Assembly (NCBI RefSeq): GCF_048564905.1
Contig: NC_133020.1
Coordinates: 16,897,501 to 16,961,500 of the forward strand
DNA from: Vicugna pacos
Taxonomy: Eukaryota > Chordata > Mammalia > Artiodactyla > Camelidae
Length of the DNA: 64,000 nt
Direction: 5' to 3'
Below, piece by piece: positions 11,196-23,230 of the stretch. Each line of letters begins with the position of its first letter. Positions within the stretch are counted from its first letter, which is position 1. The notes under the pieces were generated by a model. It was given only the letters and a program-made list of their open reading frames with translations. It was not told the origin of the DNA and ran no database searches. Made by a program: the position numbers and the translations under genes.

Positions 11196-12165
11196 CACTT
11201 GAGTGACCAAAAGGCATCTCAGACTAAGCATAGCCAGAATATAGGTACTGATTTCTCTCCCAAACCCCCAAATCTTTTCCTTCCCTAGTCTTCTCCATCC
11301 AGTAAAAGTTATCAGCATTTTCCCCTTTGCCAAAGCAAACATGCTAGGAGCTACACAGGATTTCTCTCTTTCCCACACCTCCCACATCTAATCCAACAGC
11401 AAGTATGGGCAGCTTTACCTCCACAATATACCCAGGTGGCCTCCACTCTCCCATCTCCGCGACACCACCCTTGGCAAAACCATCAAAATCTGTCACGTGA
11501 TCTACTGCACTAGTCTCTTAGTCTTACTGATTTCATCCCTATTCTTCTATAGCTTTTTTTTTTTGGCAGGGGGAGGGAGGTAATTAGGTTTATTTATTTA
11601 TTTTTAGAGGAGGGACTGGGGATTGAATCCAGGACCCTGTGCATGCTAAGCATGCGCTCTACCACTAAGTTATACCCTCCCCCAAACTCACTCTTCATAG
11701 AGGTTTCAAAACTGTTTTCTGGCCTCTACTTCTGTTTTCTGCCTTATTATCTATCACTACTCCCCTGATTGACTAAACTCAAGCCACACTAGATTTTTTT
11801 GTCCAGTCCTGTTATATCAAATTCATTTCTGGCACATAAGCTGCCTGGAGATGTCTTCACAAGATCTTCAAATGCCTGATTCCTCCTTGTCATTCAGGTC
11901 TGAGTTCAAAGCCTCCTCCTCCTCCAAGAAGCATCCGTGACCAGGCTCTCTACGTTGTCCCTCTGCCCACCCACCATTTTCACATTTCTCTGTTTTACTT
12001 TTGCTCATAGCTCTTATCACTATCTGGAATTATTTCTTTGGTTATTTTCTGTCCCCATTACAACAGGGACATTTTCTATCAACATTCTTTTGTCCCATAT
12101 ACTTAACATCCAGAAGGAGCCTGTACATACTAGATGCTCAATTAGTATTTTGAATAAATGAATAT
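11196..12165 (+). mobile_element. L2 LINE 3' part, split by a younger SINE
   Basis: Pieces of the L2 3' region occur in order: 'cacatctaatccaacagcaa', 'cctccacaatatacccagg', then after the SINE 'gtctgagttcaaagcc' and the terminal 'tgctcaattagtattttgaat'. The camelid SINE at about 11548-11688 interrupts it. The L2 is ancient and has no open coding frame. Confidence 0.7.
11548..11688 (-). mobile_element. Camelid tRNA-derived SINE inside L2
   Basis: Antisense SINE with the tail 'ggtaattaggtttatttatt' on the left and the head 'gcatgcgctctaccactaag' on the right. Full-length layout with modest divergence. It sits inside an older L2 copy, which gives the order of events. Confidence 0.9.
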
Positions 12166-14589
12166 CCAAATAATAATATAGATGAACTGGATCACTGTTC
12201 CTCAATTTAGTAGGAAAAAAACCAAAAACTGGCTTAGATGATTATACTGCTGAGCACCATTAATATCTCAATGAGATGGGTGACTATGAATTTATTATGG
12301 TACCATCCTCTGCCAAGTTGTGTTTATTTTTTTCAGCATCCTGGCTACAGTATCAAAGTAGAAACCAATCCTGGGGATTTTTCAGGTGGGTGAAACAGAA
12401 GGACTACTGGGCAAGGGACTCATTCAACCAAGCGATTATCTTTGGAGGGTACAGGAAGTGACATCTCTCTACAGAAGCACCGCTGAAGGTCTTAGGGTGT
12501 GGAGAAGATACTACATCCAGAGAAACAGACCTTTCTCAGCATCTTCAAATTCCAGTCCCATCCTTGTTTTCCTCATTTACCCGATGACCAGACCCCATGT
12601 TTTTTCAGAAAATAGATTTTGCTAATTTTCATTCCTTACCCTCCCCTCCCCTTTAATCCATCCATTCCTTCTAGAATCCTGCCGATTTTAGAAGTTCCCA
12701 TCCTCTCCATCTTATCTCAGCTATGCTTCAGGACACTGTTCCCGTATCATTCCCATTTCCACCTTAAATTTCTCACTCGCTGCTTATCTATCTCTGCTGC
12801 CAATGGGATTCTAAAGTACCCGCATCCCCAGGTACTCTCATCCTTCCTCTCCCTCTGCTTCCCATAAGGTACCCTGTCTTTCACTGTCAAAATCCTCCAA
12901 AGAGCGATCACTTCCTATTTCTGTTTCTTTCCCTTCCATTCCACATCAACATGTTTCAGAATATCTAGTGGTCCCACATGGAGGTTCAGACCTCCCTATG
13001 AAATTACATACCTGCTATTGACAGTATCTTTGGTATGACTGGAATTCTTAATTATTTTATTGAAATAATGATTATCCTCCTATGGCCCAACGCCTGTGAG
13101 AAAGTAGGGTTTCCCTGAAAAAAGTGGGTATTCCCAGATCTAGGGAAAAAAGGAGGGTCCTGAAAGAGAAAACAAGAACTCTTCCACAGGTGTAAGGAAA
13201 CCTGAACTTGGCACCTTGGGCTTGGAGTTTCGATGTGTTTAAGGACCTTCCCGAGAGGCACAAGGCAAAGCTGGCTTCTGACAAATGGAACTAGGCCAAG
13301 TGCTCCTCAGGAAGACAGGTCGGCAGCAAACCACCTCACTTTTAAAAGAGAAAGATCTATTACTCATAACTCTTGTAACATTCTTTCTATCTTCTTTCAT
13401 CTTAGTCTTTGGAAAGTCTTGCTACAACATTCCAGGCTTATCTCAGCTGTATTAAGCAGGGGATATGGAGCCAGAATTAAAACAGAAGCATTCTGCTTTC
13501 TTCGAGCTCCTTCCCTTAGGCTACACCAAGATGGTAGTTATAGTCTTTGGCAATAATTTTCAAGGAAAACATGTTTTTTTTGCCTAAAAGTTCAAGCACT
13601 CCCCCCCAAATTCCATTGCATCCTCTCTACTGAAGCTTCAGCTGCAAAAAATATAAATGACCTGATTGCAAACTAGTGACTTCCTCAGCTCTAACCCAAC
13701 TCAAGCTCTCTTCCTCATTCACACTGTTAACGAGCCCCCCTAACCTCTCCTGGCATCCCCACCATTCTCGAGGTGGTCTTCCCAACCTTCCTAATACCTA
13801 ATCCTACTTCTTTTTCATTGATTCTTCCTCAGTGACTCTCAAATGTCGGGTTTATCTTTGACCAGATTCTCTGTCATCTCAGCCTTTCCCACCGAAGAAG
13901 GGGACCTCTACGGCTTTCACTCCAAACATTCTTCCCAATTCCAGACCACATTTACAGTTGCCTGCTGTGAAGCTCCACATGGATATCCTGTAAATATCTC
14001 AAGCTCAACATGCCCAGAATTGATCTTCCAAATATGCCTCTGCTCCTCCTCCTCTAAGTGATTTGCCACCACCATGTAGTTTAAACTTGGGGGGGGGGAA
14101 ATTGCTGGATTCCCCTCTCCTAAAGTACCAATTTTTATTTCTAGCAATTCTGTAAAGAGTTTGGTGATATCCCCACCAAAACTGAATAGTGGTCATTATT
14201 TTTAATTTGTCTAATCTCGTAGATAAAATATTATATCATTTCTGGGTTGATTATGAGTGAAGCAGTGAAAATGTGCGTACATGTGTCTCATGGGTTTGTT
14301 GTAGTTAATAATCTTTGTGTGACCTGCCTCCTCAGAGAAGATACTCACCATTCCTTCAAAAAAGGCAGTGGTCAAAAGTGTTTAGAATAATCTCATCCTT
14401 ATATACACGAACACATAATGTACTATGCACAGGGAAAATACAGAGCATTACACTAAATGGTTAACTCTAGTAAGATTATAGAGAGCTTTCACTTTACCTG
14501 GTATATATTTCTCTGGAATAAACTTAAAAAGAGGAAAGAAAAAAAGCATACTTTGTCTTGTAGGAAAAAATAATAGTGAAAAATATTTT
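12166..14589. other. Intergenic, pyrimidine-rich, possible ancient LINE debris
   Basis: Two C/T-rich blocks (about 12540-13000 and 13600-14060) have the look of decayed L2-type LINE sequence. For example 'gatatcctgtaaatatctc' followed by 'aagctcaacatgcccagaat' resembles an L2-associated stretch. I cannot assign them firmly. No exon is recognised. Confidence 0.4.
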
Positions 14590-14965
14590 TCAATACAGAT
14601 CTGATTATGTCACTGTTATGTTCAAAACTCTTCAGCGATTTGCTGCTTACAGAATAAAATTCATACTGACAAATGAAGCGCTCAGAGCCCTACACAATTC
14701 CCCCTCATTTCTCTCCTCCCCATTCGCTCCCATCTCATCTGGTCACACCTCTGTACCTTCTCATTGTGATTCCCCCTGCCTGAAATATGGTCATTTACAT
14801 TTTCTGGCTGTTCCACACCTCCGAGGCCCAGCTCAAACGTACCTCCAGCTGTGCTCTTCCCAAACCTCAGAAACAACGAATCATGCTCTCCTGAGTGCTC
14901 ACCCAGCACCCGTTTTTGGTTACAGTTCTACTGTAGGACTAACCATAACCTTGCTGTGTGCTGTA
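14590..14965 (+). mobile_element. L2 LINE 3' fragment
   Basis: The order 'gattatgtcactgttatg', 'caaaactcttcagcgatttg', 'gaataaaattcatactgac', 'gccctacacaattccccctc' and 'gcccagctcaaacgtacctcc' is that of the L2 3' region. The open frame over it is by chance and encodes no conserved product. Confidence 0.75.
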
Positions 14966-16724
14966 GTTGAGCACACATGTTACTTCCTTGGGGTCCCCTG
15001 TTTCCTCCCAGCACCCAGTACAGGAGCTGCGGGGGTGGAGCGGGGAACGAATCCAGGCGATGTCACTAGCAAATACCAGTCTTGTGAACGATGGAAGCAT
15101 AGGAGATTTACGGGACTCACTCCCATGGTGACACCACATAAGACTGTGCTAGGTGTGTGTGCACACCCAGATTACCACTCACAGAAGAGTTTACCCGAAT
15201 GGCACCCCCTCCCCTAACCCAGAAGTGCCTGATTTCCTGTCTTGCAGGGGGGACCTGGTAGGGGGAAGAAAGAAAATTCAGGCAGGAGGAAGGGGTGTGG
15301 TTCGTGCCCAGGAGGGCTTCCTCTTTGAGAAGGTAGGTTGAGAAAGAGCTGAGGGTTTGGCAGTAGTTGCCTTGACAAAGCAGGAGGGAGGGAGATGGGA
15401 GAGAATTGTGTGCTGGCTGAAGGTGCAGCACGAGAGAGGGCTTGATGGCTGGAGCCCGGTGCGTGTGTGATCCTGCAAAAACTCCCACGTGGCTGAAGCG
15501 CAGACGCCAAGGATGAGAAGTGCTGGGCAGTAAGCAGGGACCATAACACACAGGGCCTAATGTGCCAGTTAGAGGGGTGGAACTTAATTCTGAGGACCAC
15601 AGAGGGTTAATAGGTTACACTTGAACACAGTAACAGCATGAACACAAATTTAAGGAAGATTACTGTTTGTATTAAAACGAGGAGCTTTCTACACTAATAC
15701 ATGGCGATGACTTGAACTGAGGTACCAGCAGGGGGTTCAGAATATCAGGTATCAAAGGGACTCAAAAAGTACATCTAATGCCAGCCTCTGTTTTCAAGGA
15801 AATTTCCTTGACACGCAGACCTTAAGATATCTTGTTTGATTTTGTTTCTCTGAAACTACAGACGGACAAATAAAACATAGAAATAGTTGTGACAAAGCAG
15901 GGAAAAAAACACAGAACCTGACCTGGGGTATTCATTCAATAAACAAAAGTCCATTTATCAACTATTTCCTATTGGGTCCTCAGCATAATTCTCTGGATAC
16001 TGTAGAAAGATGTATTTTTCTGGTTTAAAGCCACTGGGAAGCCTCAATAGATACATTGCTATCTGATCATGGAGAAGCAGATTTCTGTGGGCTGGTGGGC
16101 CTCCCATTAGGATACAATCTTTTAGAAAATATTTCAGCTATTTCTCAGTTTGTTTCTCCAGACAGAAGCAAGGTTACACGCTCATTCGATCAGGTGCTGA
16201 CAATGGTGGCATTTGCTCCTCTTCAGCATTCCTGACCTTGAATTCTATTGCTTTTGGGAGAATAACCTATGTTTATCCACTGCAAGAAGCCTGTGGTTAA
16301 CCTTTCCTTCTCTTTCTCCCATGTTGCAAAGAATTCTTCCTCCTCCCACTTGCGGAGTTTTTCACCGGAAGGTTTCCCCAGGTCTGGGGCATGTTTCTTT
16401 TCATCTGGAATTGCTCCACGTCACTTTCTCTCTCGGGCTCGGCTCTTATCACCAACACTGTGCAGCCATAGATAACACTATAATTTAAGAACAAAAGATA
16501 TTTGGAATGTTGGGCACTTAGACAAGGGGTAATGTCTGGGACAGAGCCTAGGCAAGAAAAGGGGAAAGGTGAGGTAGGTTGATATCTCCAGGCAGTAGGT
16601 ACAGGAGTCCCCACTGAAAGTCCTGTCATTGCCTGGAGACACTGGTTCTTGCTTAGTTCTGGAAACTCTAAGAATTCGATCATCTCCAAGATCCCTTCCA
16701 GTTTTACAATTTTACAATTCCTTT
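14966..16724. other. Intergenic, no gene seen
   Basis: No coding sequence recognised. A CTCF-like core 'ccagcagggggtt' lies at 15725-15737. A short L2/MIR-like scrap with 'cattcaataaac' is near 15930. Confidence 0.45.
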
Positions 16725-16900
16725 TTTAAAAAAGTGAAGTATAGTCAGTTTACAATGTTGTGTCAGTTTCTGGTATACAGCAGGTTTCAATCATACATAT
16801 ACATACACATATTCGTTTTCAGATTCCTTTTCATTATAGGTTACTACAAGATATGGAATATATAGTTCCCCGTGCTCTACAGGAGAAACTTGTCTATCTT
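16725..16900 (-). mobile_element. L1 3' end, recent lineage
   Basis: On the + strand: 'gaagtatagtcagtttacaa', 'tgttgtgtcagtttctggta', 'ttccttttcattataggtta' and 'tagttccccgtgctctacag'. This is the antisense 3' terminus of the L1 subfamily seen repeatedly in this window (for example 18802, 35280, 54925). It is strongly 5'-truncated. Confidence 0.85.
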
Positions 16901-17815
16901 TATGATTCTTATTGTAGGATTTGAACAACATATCTATTCACAAAGTTGATTTGTAAAGAGAACTAAATAATTCTTAATTAAAATTAGGATTGAAGACCTG
17001 AGACCCACGGATAAATCTGGAAATAGAAGTTCAATTTCTGGAATTTCCTACAGTTCCTTCAGTAGATTCCTATAAAAATTATCTGAAACGTTAACAACCT
17101 TTTGCCTCTAACTTTTGGCCCCTCTTACAACCCAAACATCAGTAAGGCAAAAGAGTATAAGCTGGGGAATTTGTTTAAGTTGTGCAATGTGTTTTGAAGA
17201 AAATAATTTATTTTTAATATGAGGGATAAAAGAAACAAGAGTTGCAAAACCTAAAAAATACAAATAAACAGAATGCCATTAAGTGTGAATTTCAGATAAA
17301 CAAGGAATACTTTTTGCTAGTATAAATATAACCCATGAAGTGTTTGGGACATAACCTACACCATAAAACTATTTCATATGGCATCCCTAAACAGAGGTAG
17401 CTAAAAGTTCTGTTCCATCTCATAGGCTGTTAAGAAGATTAAATCAGATAAAGTGGAGGAAGCACCTAACACAGTTATCAAATGAAAGTTCTTTTTGCTT
17501 TCTCCTGAGGCTGAGGAATACGACATGATAATTTTCAATTATCCATGTGTAGACTATAAAAAGTTAAATCCCAGTTGCCCTGCATACTTCTGGTTCATTT
17601 TCCCCTGCTGTCCTGTCTTAGCCACAGAAATGAGACAAAAAAAAAAAAAAAAAAGAAAGAAAGAAAAAATTCTTAGTATTAGATGAAACATATTTAGAAA
17701 AGGAAATCTGCTAGCGGATATTGAAGTCATAAACTATTGTGGTTTAGTTATACAACAGCTTCCATGAGCACAAAGAACTGGCTTTATTTGGGCAGCTTCA
17801 GATGTTAGAAAAATT
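16901..17815. other. Intergenic, no gene seen
   Basis: AT-rich, with a poly-A/GAAA stretch near 17637-17667. No gene or assigned repeat. Confidence 0.5.
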
Positions 17816-17980
17816 TATCGTATAAAGTGAAAGGCCTGTTACTAACTGTGTGACCTTGGCTGAGTTGTGCTTTAAGGTTTAGATCTGTAGGATGGTGATT
17901 GACAGGCTTGGAGTTTTGGGGAGGATTCAGTAGTATATATTAAAGCTCTTTGGAAACTGTAAAGCACAAAGTTGTTACTG
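17816..17980 (+). repeat. MIR SINE fragment
   Basis: 'ttactaactgtgtgacct', 'tggctgagttgtgc' and 'tctgtaggatggtgattg' follow the MIR core and 3' part, with heavy divergence. Confidence 0.6.
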
Positions 17981-18801
17981 TGCTGAGTCCCACACAGTAC
18001 AGGAAGTGAGGATTCCTTGAGCCAGAGATCACGCAATGGTTCATCCACAGACAGACTTTCCTCAAAGGCATTTTCCTCTACACAGAGCTTAGGAACTCAG
18101 TGAGTGTCATCTGCCAGTAACACGACTTCATCACTTCCTAGTGATCACTCAACCATCACTCTGGACAGTAGGCAATCCATCTCTGCATCCTCTTAAGGAC
18201 AGTTATGTCAATTTCAGTTCCTATTTGTTTTCTGATAACCATTCTCCCCCCACCCCCAAGTGGCTGTATCAGCAGTGCTGGGACCATAAGAAGAAATCTA
18301 AACAGTTTGTGTAATATACTCTTTGATCTGGCTGTCATGTCTTCCTGACCCTAAACCACTATTCCTTCCAGGCCACAAATGCTCCTTCTTGAAGTACCAG
18401 CCTATAAGTTATAATTAATCAGCCATATCATTTTGTATACAATTTTACATTTTTTAGTGCAAAATCTGACAAGTAAAATTCTGACTACTATGGTCATATG
18501 ATTTTTAATCCAGTAGCCTTCAAACTGGGCTATCTTTTGTTTTTTTTAGAGATCCATTATCAAATCCCCCAGGAGAACGGTATATTTGTTACGGGTGATG
18601 AACCTGCACTGGCACATCTTTATCACTTAAAGTCCCTAGTTTACACTGGGGTTTACTCTTGGTGTTGCACATTCTGTGTGTTTGGACAAATGTATGATGA
18701 CTTGCATCTGGCACTATAGTATCATACAGTGTAGTTTCACTGCCTTAAAAATCCTCTGTGCTCCACCGACTCATTCCTCCCTAGCCCTTCATCCCCCTGC
18801 T
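17981..18801. other. Intergenic, no gene seen
   Basis: No recognisable exon, RNA gene or repeat. Confidence 0.45.
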
Positions 18802-18990
18802 TAAAAAAAAAATTTATTGAAGTGCATTTGATTTACAATGTTAGTTTCAGGTGTACAGCAAAGTGATTCAGTTATAGGTGTACATACATGCATCTATTTT
18901 CTTTTCAGATTCTTTTCCATTATATGTTATTACAAGAAACTGAATATAGTTCCCTGTGCTATACAGCTGGACCTCCTCCATCCATTTTTA
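18802..18990 (-). mobile_element. L1 3' end, recent lineage
   Basis: Antisense L1 terminus: a poly-A-like 'aaaaaaaaaatttattgaag', 'caggtgtacagcaaagtgat', 'cagattcttttccattatat' and 'agttccctgtgctatacagc'. About 190 bp, 5'-truncated. Confidence 0.88.
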
Positions 18991-19274
18991 ATGAATAATT
19001 TTCCAAATCTTCAACACGAAGTATTTGTTTTCCTTCCTAAAATTGTTTTTCTTAACAATGTGCCTGGATTGCTCTTTTTTCTCTTTCCCACTTTTCTTTT
19101 CACTACTTTCTCCTACTTTCTAAAAGAAGAGTTCACCTCCAACCCATCTTAAGTTTTTACTAAGCTGCACACAATCAGACAGTGCACAGTCCCTGAGGGA
19201 GGGCACGGTGACCGTCAGTGCGACACGGGGTGGGGGCGGGGGGAGTGTTAAAGGCGGGGTGCCTTTCCCCTGCT
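18991..19274. other. Intergenic, no gene seen
   Basis: Short stretch with a G-rich run near 19226-19246. Nothing further is recognised. Confidence 0.45.
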
Positions 19275-19455
19275 GCTCAGGGCAGAACCATCCACTCATG
19301 TGCCACATCAGCCTCTCCTGGGAGCTGGTGAGACGTGAGCATTTTCAGCTCCACTCCAGACCTGCTGGGTCAGACTCTCTGAAGGGCGGGACCAAGAAAT
19401 CTGTATTAACAAACCTTCCGAGTGACTCTTAAATGTGCTAAGGTTTTAGAAACAT
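19275..19455 (-). mobile_element. MER20-like hAT MITE remnant
   Basis: 'catcagcctctcctgggagc', 'gggtcagactctctgaaggg' and 'ttaacaaaccttccgagtg' match the order of the MER20 core. The ends are degraded. Confidence 0.55.
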
Positions 19456-20295
19456 CAACTGGTAAAGAAGCCACCGTAAGCAAAGTTCTGCAGCATCTGT
19501 CTTAGAAGAAAGAAGACGGTTGGTGGAGGGACAGAAGTTAACACTTTAATCTCAATAAAAAAGAAAGGCTCTTTCTGGCAGAAAAAGAAGTCTGATTTGG
19601 CCTAGTGGTGTGCCCATGAACAGGTTTATAGTTCTATGTAACTGAATGAGCTATGTATTCAAAGTTTTTACGAAAAGAAAAAAGGTCTACAAGGCCATGT
19701 GTTTGTGTGTGTGTGTGTTTGCAGAACAGGGGGAAACGGACCCTGAAATACAGGCCACAACCAGCTGGGGAGCCCTGTTCCTCGGCCAGAAGGAGAAGCT
19801 TTTCTTTGCACAAGGGGACTTGCGTCCCCTGAAGATCTGCCCCACTCTCTTTCCCAGAAGGTTATCTTTCCCTAATTTGCACAAAGGCACAGGAAAGGCT
19901 AACAGTGGCCCTGAAAGCATGTATGTGCTATTCAAGACAGCAGAAATTAATCCCTGAAAGCCATTTAAATATTTTAAAAAATATTTTAAAAACTTTAAAA
20001 TGTAAGGGGGGGAAAGTAACAGTTTTTCAAAATGATTTTGTGAGTAAACAAGCCAAAAGGAAGCTCACTGCTCCCGTCTTTCTCTGGCGCCCAGCCCCTA
20101 CCCGGCGGCAACACTGCCAGCGCCTTCCTCTCCCTGGGGGTCCGTCTTTCCGCCTTGCCTTCTTAGACCCCCTCACACCCTATCCTGAACGGCTGCCTTT
20201 CCTCTTACCTTCCTCCTGATCTTTTCCCTAAATGTTCTCAAGTTTCTCTTGAGGGCCTCGCCGGTTCCCAGCGAGGACCACGCTTTCAGGCCTAA
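19456..20295. other. Intergenic, no gene seen
   Basis: Contains a short TG run at 19701-19720. The frames here have no recognisable homology. GC content rises toward the CpG-rich block at 20296. Confidence 0.45.
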
Positions 20296-20545
20296 GGGAA
20301 TCCACCAGCCCAGCCCGCGCGTCACTCGCCCGTCACTCGCCCGCCGCGCTGCGTCTCTGCGGGAGCCTCAGCTCCAGGCCCCGCCCGCCCGCCCACGGGA
20401 CTAGGAAGGCGCCCCGAGGACACACACTGCCACCTGGCGGCGGCTGCTGCCGAGGTCCGGCGACACCGGCACGCTCTCGGGCGACAGGCCCGCGGGCGGA
20501 TTGGCAAGAGATCTGTCGTGGGTGGAACCGCCAGTGCGAGCTCCC
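20296..20545. promoter_or_regulatory. CpG-rich block with CTCF-like motif
   Basis: Dense CpG with repeated 'gtcactcgcc' (twice, 20321-20341) and 'ccgcccgcccgccc'. Within it, 'tgccacctggcggcgg' at 20428-20443 resembles the CTCF core CCASYAGRKGGC with about two mismatches. No exon of a known gene was recognised. It may be a small promoter or insulator. Confidence 0.45.
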
Positions 20546-21961
20546 CTGCCTTAAGCAATTGCATTTTCTCTGGCTGGAAACATCTTTCCAAATCTTTTCC
20601 CCTCAAAATCCGTTTCATCTTTCAAAGTCCTGAGTAAACGCCATGATCCCTTTTTTCTGACCTTCTGCGTTAGAGTGTCTCACGCCCCGTGGAGTAGGTC
20701 CAGCATTTCGTCTGTAATTCTCAGGGAGCGCCACACGGCCTGTTCCAAACCGTTCCTCCTCCTCTAAGTCCCTCAAAGACTCAGCTCCTCTGAAGCACAT
20801 GCCACCAGGATATTGCAATCATCGGCTGATCTCCTGGGTCCACCCCCACCCCCGCCCCACCCCCGCCTCCCCATTCCCTGGAAATTTAAAAGCCTGATTC
20901 ATCCTCTTGGTTACACAACTCCTGTCATCATTCCTAGTGGCTTCATCATCCATGGAAACAATTCACGCCATGTGCTGGCCTCTCAGCTCCTTATCCACTC
21001 ATTTCCAGTCATTCTGTTTTCCAGTCACTTCTCAAGGTGACATCCTCTCTCTGGTCATTCATAACAAAGGCATTCCTTCCAGAACCTCTTATTTCTCGCA
21101 TCTCACACTGACCATCACTTCCTCTCCACAGTTTCTTGACAGAAGTAGGATCTCTAAGCTCTGAACGCTCCCACATTTTCACTGCTCGTCATCCTGCTAT
21201 GTCACTCAATTTAAATTATTTATCACTCTAAACACTCCTTTGCATAAACCTGCAGCTCCCTAGCACTTCCTTCTCTCCTGTTATATTCCTTGGTCAAACC
21301 CCAACCCTTGGTTAAATACCACTATAATTACCCTGCTTGCTTGCATTCACTAACAACAACAAGAATGTAGCTGTAGGAAAATCCACAGCCGAGCTGTCTG
21401 GTCTCCCACTGAATTTAGATGATACTCTCAGGTGGGCTCTGCCCTGCGAAGCTTATTTTCCCAAATCATTTCACTCCCTACTGTCCAAGAAAACAATTTC
21501 ACACCCTGTCCCCGATCCTCAAATTTTCAAGATCTCCTCCATCCTTGCTCACACTTAGCTGATAATCTCATTTCTTATTCATTGAAAAACTGAAGAAGAG
21601 AAACCTCCTACTTCACTACTAAGCCTACTAAGCTGACTGAATTCGCATCCACACACTCAGCTTCCCTTCCGTTAAGGTGACCTCACTGTCTCCTGCTTTC
21701 CTCTCAGACTAGCCCCTCCTCCATGCAGAGCTGGGTCCCTCTGCCTTTCACCTTACTCAAGAATTTTGTTCTAAAAGTAGTTCCCTTATATAGGAAAAAA
21801 AATTTTCCCTTTCTATTTCTGCTACTATTGTAATATTTCTTAACAAGACTCCCCCTTAGATAAAGACAAAATTCAGAAAAGTAGATACTTCTGGCATGGG
21901 GAGACACAAGAGCGGAGTCTTACAATACGTACAAGATTCAGTTTCTTAAGCAGGGTGGATA
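20546..21961. other. Intergenic, C/T-rich, possibly decayed LINE
   Basis: From about 20810 to 21700 the strand is pyrimidine-rich and low in CpG, like ancient L2-type debris, but I cannot name a family. No coding gene is recognised. Confidence 0.4.
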
Positions 21962-21975
21962 TCAAGGTGTTCATT

Positions 21976-22117
21976 AATTTTTTTAACTCTTTTAATTTAT
22001 TTTGGGGGGGCAGTTAGTTTTGTTTCTTTTTTTTTTTTAATGGAGGTACCGGGGATTGAACCCAGGACCTCATGAATGCGGAGCAGGTGCTCTACCACTG
22101 AGCTATGCCCTGCCCCC
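21976..22117 (-). mobile_element. Camelid tRNA-derived SINE with 14-bp target-site duplication
   Basis: Antisense SINE ('aatggaggtaccggggattg', 'tctaccactgagctatgccc'). The direct repeat 'tcaaggtgttcatt' flanks it perfectly at 21962-21975 and 22118-22131. It landed next to the 5' side of the RPL23A pseudogene, which starts 28 bp beyond the right repeat. Confidence 0.93.
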
Positions 22118-22158
22118 TCAAGGTGTTCATTTAAAACATTCTTGCCTGCTTCACAAAG

Positions 22159-22415
22159 ATGGTGCAGAAAGTGAAAGGAGTCCTCGCCCCTCCCAAAGCC
22201 AAAGCCAGGAAAGCAGCGCTGAAAGGCATCCACACACGGGCCTCTGAAGGTGGCCCGATACCCCCGGAAGAACGCCCCCAGGAGGAACAGGCCTCTCGGT
22301 GCCAGCAAGTTCCCTCTTACCGGAGTGCGCCCCGAAGGAGATGGAAGACACGTACTTGTGCTCATTGTGGAGGTCAAGGCCAACAAGCACCAGGTCAAGC
22401 CAGCTGCGAAGCAGC
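22159..22415 (+). pseudogene. RPL23A: RPL23A processed pseudogene, partial
   Basis: RPL23A encodes ribosomal protein uL23 of the large subunit. The copy opens with an ATG and 'cccctcccaaagccaaagcc' (the A-P-P-K-A run), then shows the YPRKNAPRRN motif in another frame and, further on, KFPLT and VDVKANKHQ-like 'VEVKANKHQV' segments. The frame changes at least twice and internal parts are missing compared with the 156-residue parent, so it is not a functional gene. The absence of introns across regions that are split in the parent gene indicates retroposition. The C-terminal part after the KANKHQ motif dissolves into unrelated A/G-rich sequence. No poly(A) tail is clear. A second, independent RPL23A copy lies at 32758-33295 on the other strand. 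Confidence 0.85.
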
Positions 22416-22634
22416 AGCAGCAGCAGGATGCCACCAAAAAGAACGAGAAGGAGAAGGAAGACAGGGGAGGGGCGGGAGAGAGGGAGCGGCAGTAAAGGAG
22501 GATCCCTCAGGTTTCTCCTTTACAGGCGGTCCTTTCTCTCCCAGTCCCAACCAGTGGTGCCTATTCATCTGTCCTCATCCCTATAATCTTGTCATTTACA
22601 AAATGTATATAAATGGGGCCTATCGTGGTTTGCA
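22416..22634. other. A/G-rich spacer, no gene seen
   Basis: Purine-rich sequence just after the RPL23A remnant. It might include the degraded 3' part of that retrocopy but shows no recognisable codons. Confidence 0.4.
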
Positions 22635-22905
22635 GTGCCATCACAGAGTGGTATAGACTGGGTGACTTAAACAACACACATTTATTTCTCACAGTTTTGA
22701 GGGCTGGAAGTCCAAGATCAGGGTGCCAGCGTGGGTGGGTTCTAGTTAAGGTCCTTTTCCTGGTTCCCAGATGGCCACCTTCTCACTGTGTCCTCACGTG
22801 GCCAAGGGAGAGCAAGCTAGATCTCTGGGCTCTTCTTATAAAGACCCTGTTCCCATTCATGAGGGCTCCATCCCCGTGACCAAGCCATCTGTATACCTTC
22901 TTCAG
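22635..22905 (-). mobile_element. ERVL-MaLR (MLT1-like) LTR fossil
   Basis: In antisense the order 'tagactgggtgacttaaac', 'catttatttctcacagtttt', 'gaagtccaagatcaggg' and 'tcttcttataaagac' follows the 3' part of MLT1-class LTRs. It is an isolated, broken LTR fragment without internal region, of a family that inserted before the main placental orders split. Confidence 0.7.
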
Positions 22906-22954
22906 TGAAATGTCTGCTCCATGACTTTTACTTTCTCTATTTAACTGCTGAGTA

Positions 22955-23230
22955 TTTTTTTAATAATGGCTTTATTGAGATATATCTCAGATACTGTACA
23001 ATTCACCATTTAAAGTGTACAATTCAGTGGTTTTCAGCATACTCACAGAGCTGTGCAACCACCACTGTAATTAATTGTGGAGCACTTCATCACCCCCAAA
23101 ATGAACCCCACACCTGTTAGCACTCACTCTCAAAGTTCTCCCCAAACTCCCAGGCCTAGGCAAGTACTAATCTACTTTTTATCTTTATGGATTCGCCTCT
23201 TCTAAACATGTCATGTAAATGAAACCATGT
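22955..23230 (-). mobile_element. Old L1 3' fragment
   Basis: 'atggctttattgagatata', 'acaattcaccatttaaagtg', 'tacaattcagtggttttcag' and 'gtgcaaccaccactgtaatt' are antisense L1M-type 3' sequence. It is probably continuous with the next L1 segment after an intervening gap. Confidence 0.85.

Noticed and set aside
14576-15217. A 213-residue frame on the + strand
   Set aside because: Most of it is an L2 3' end, which is non-coding in this frame.
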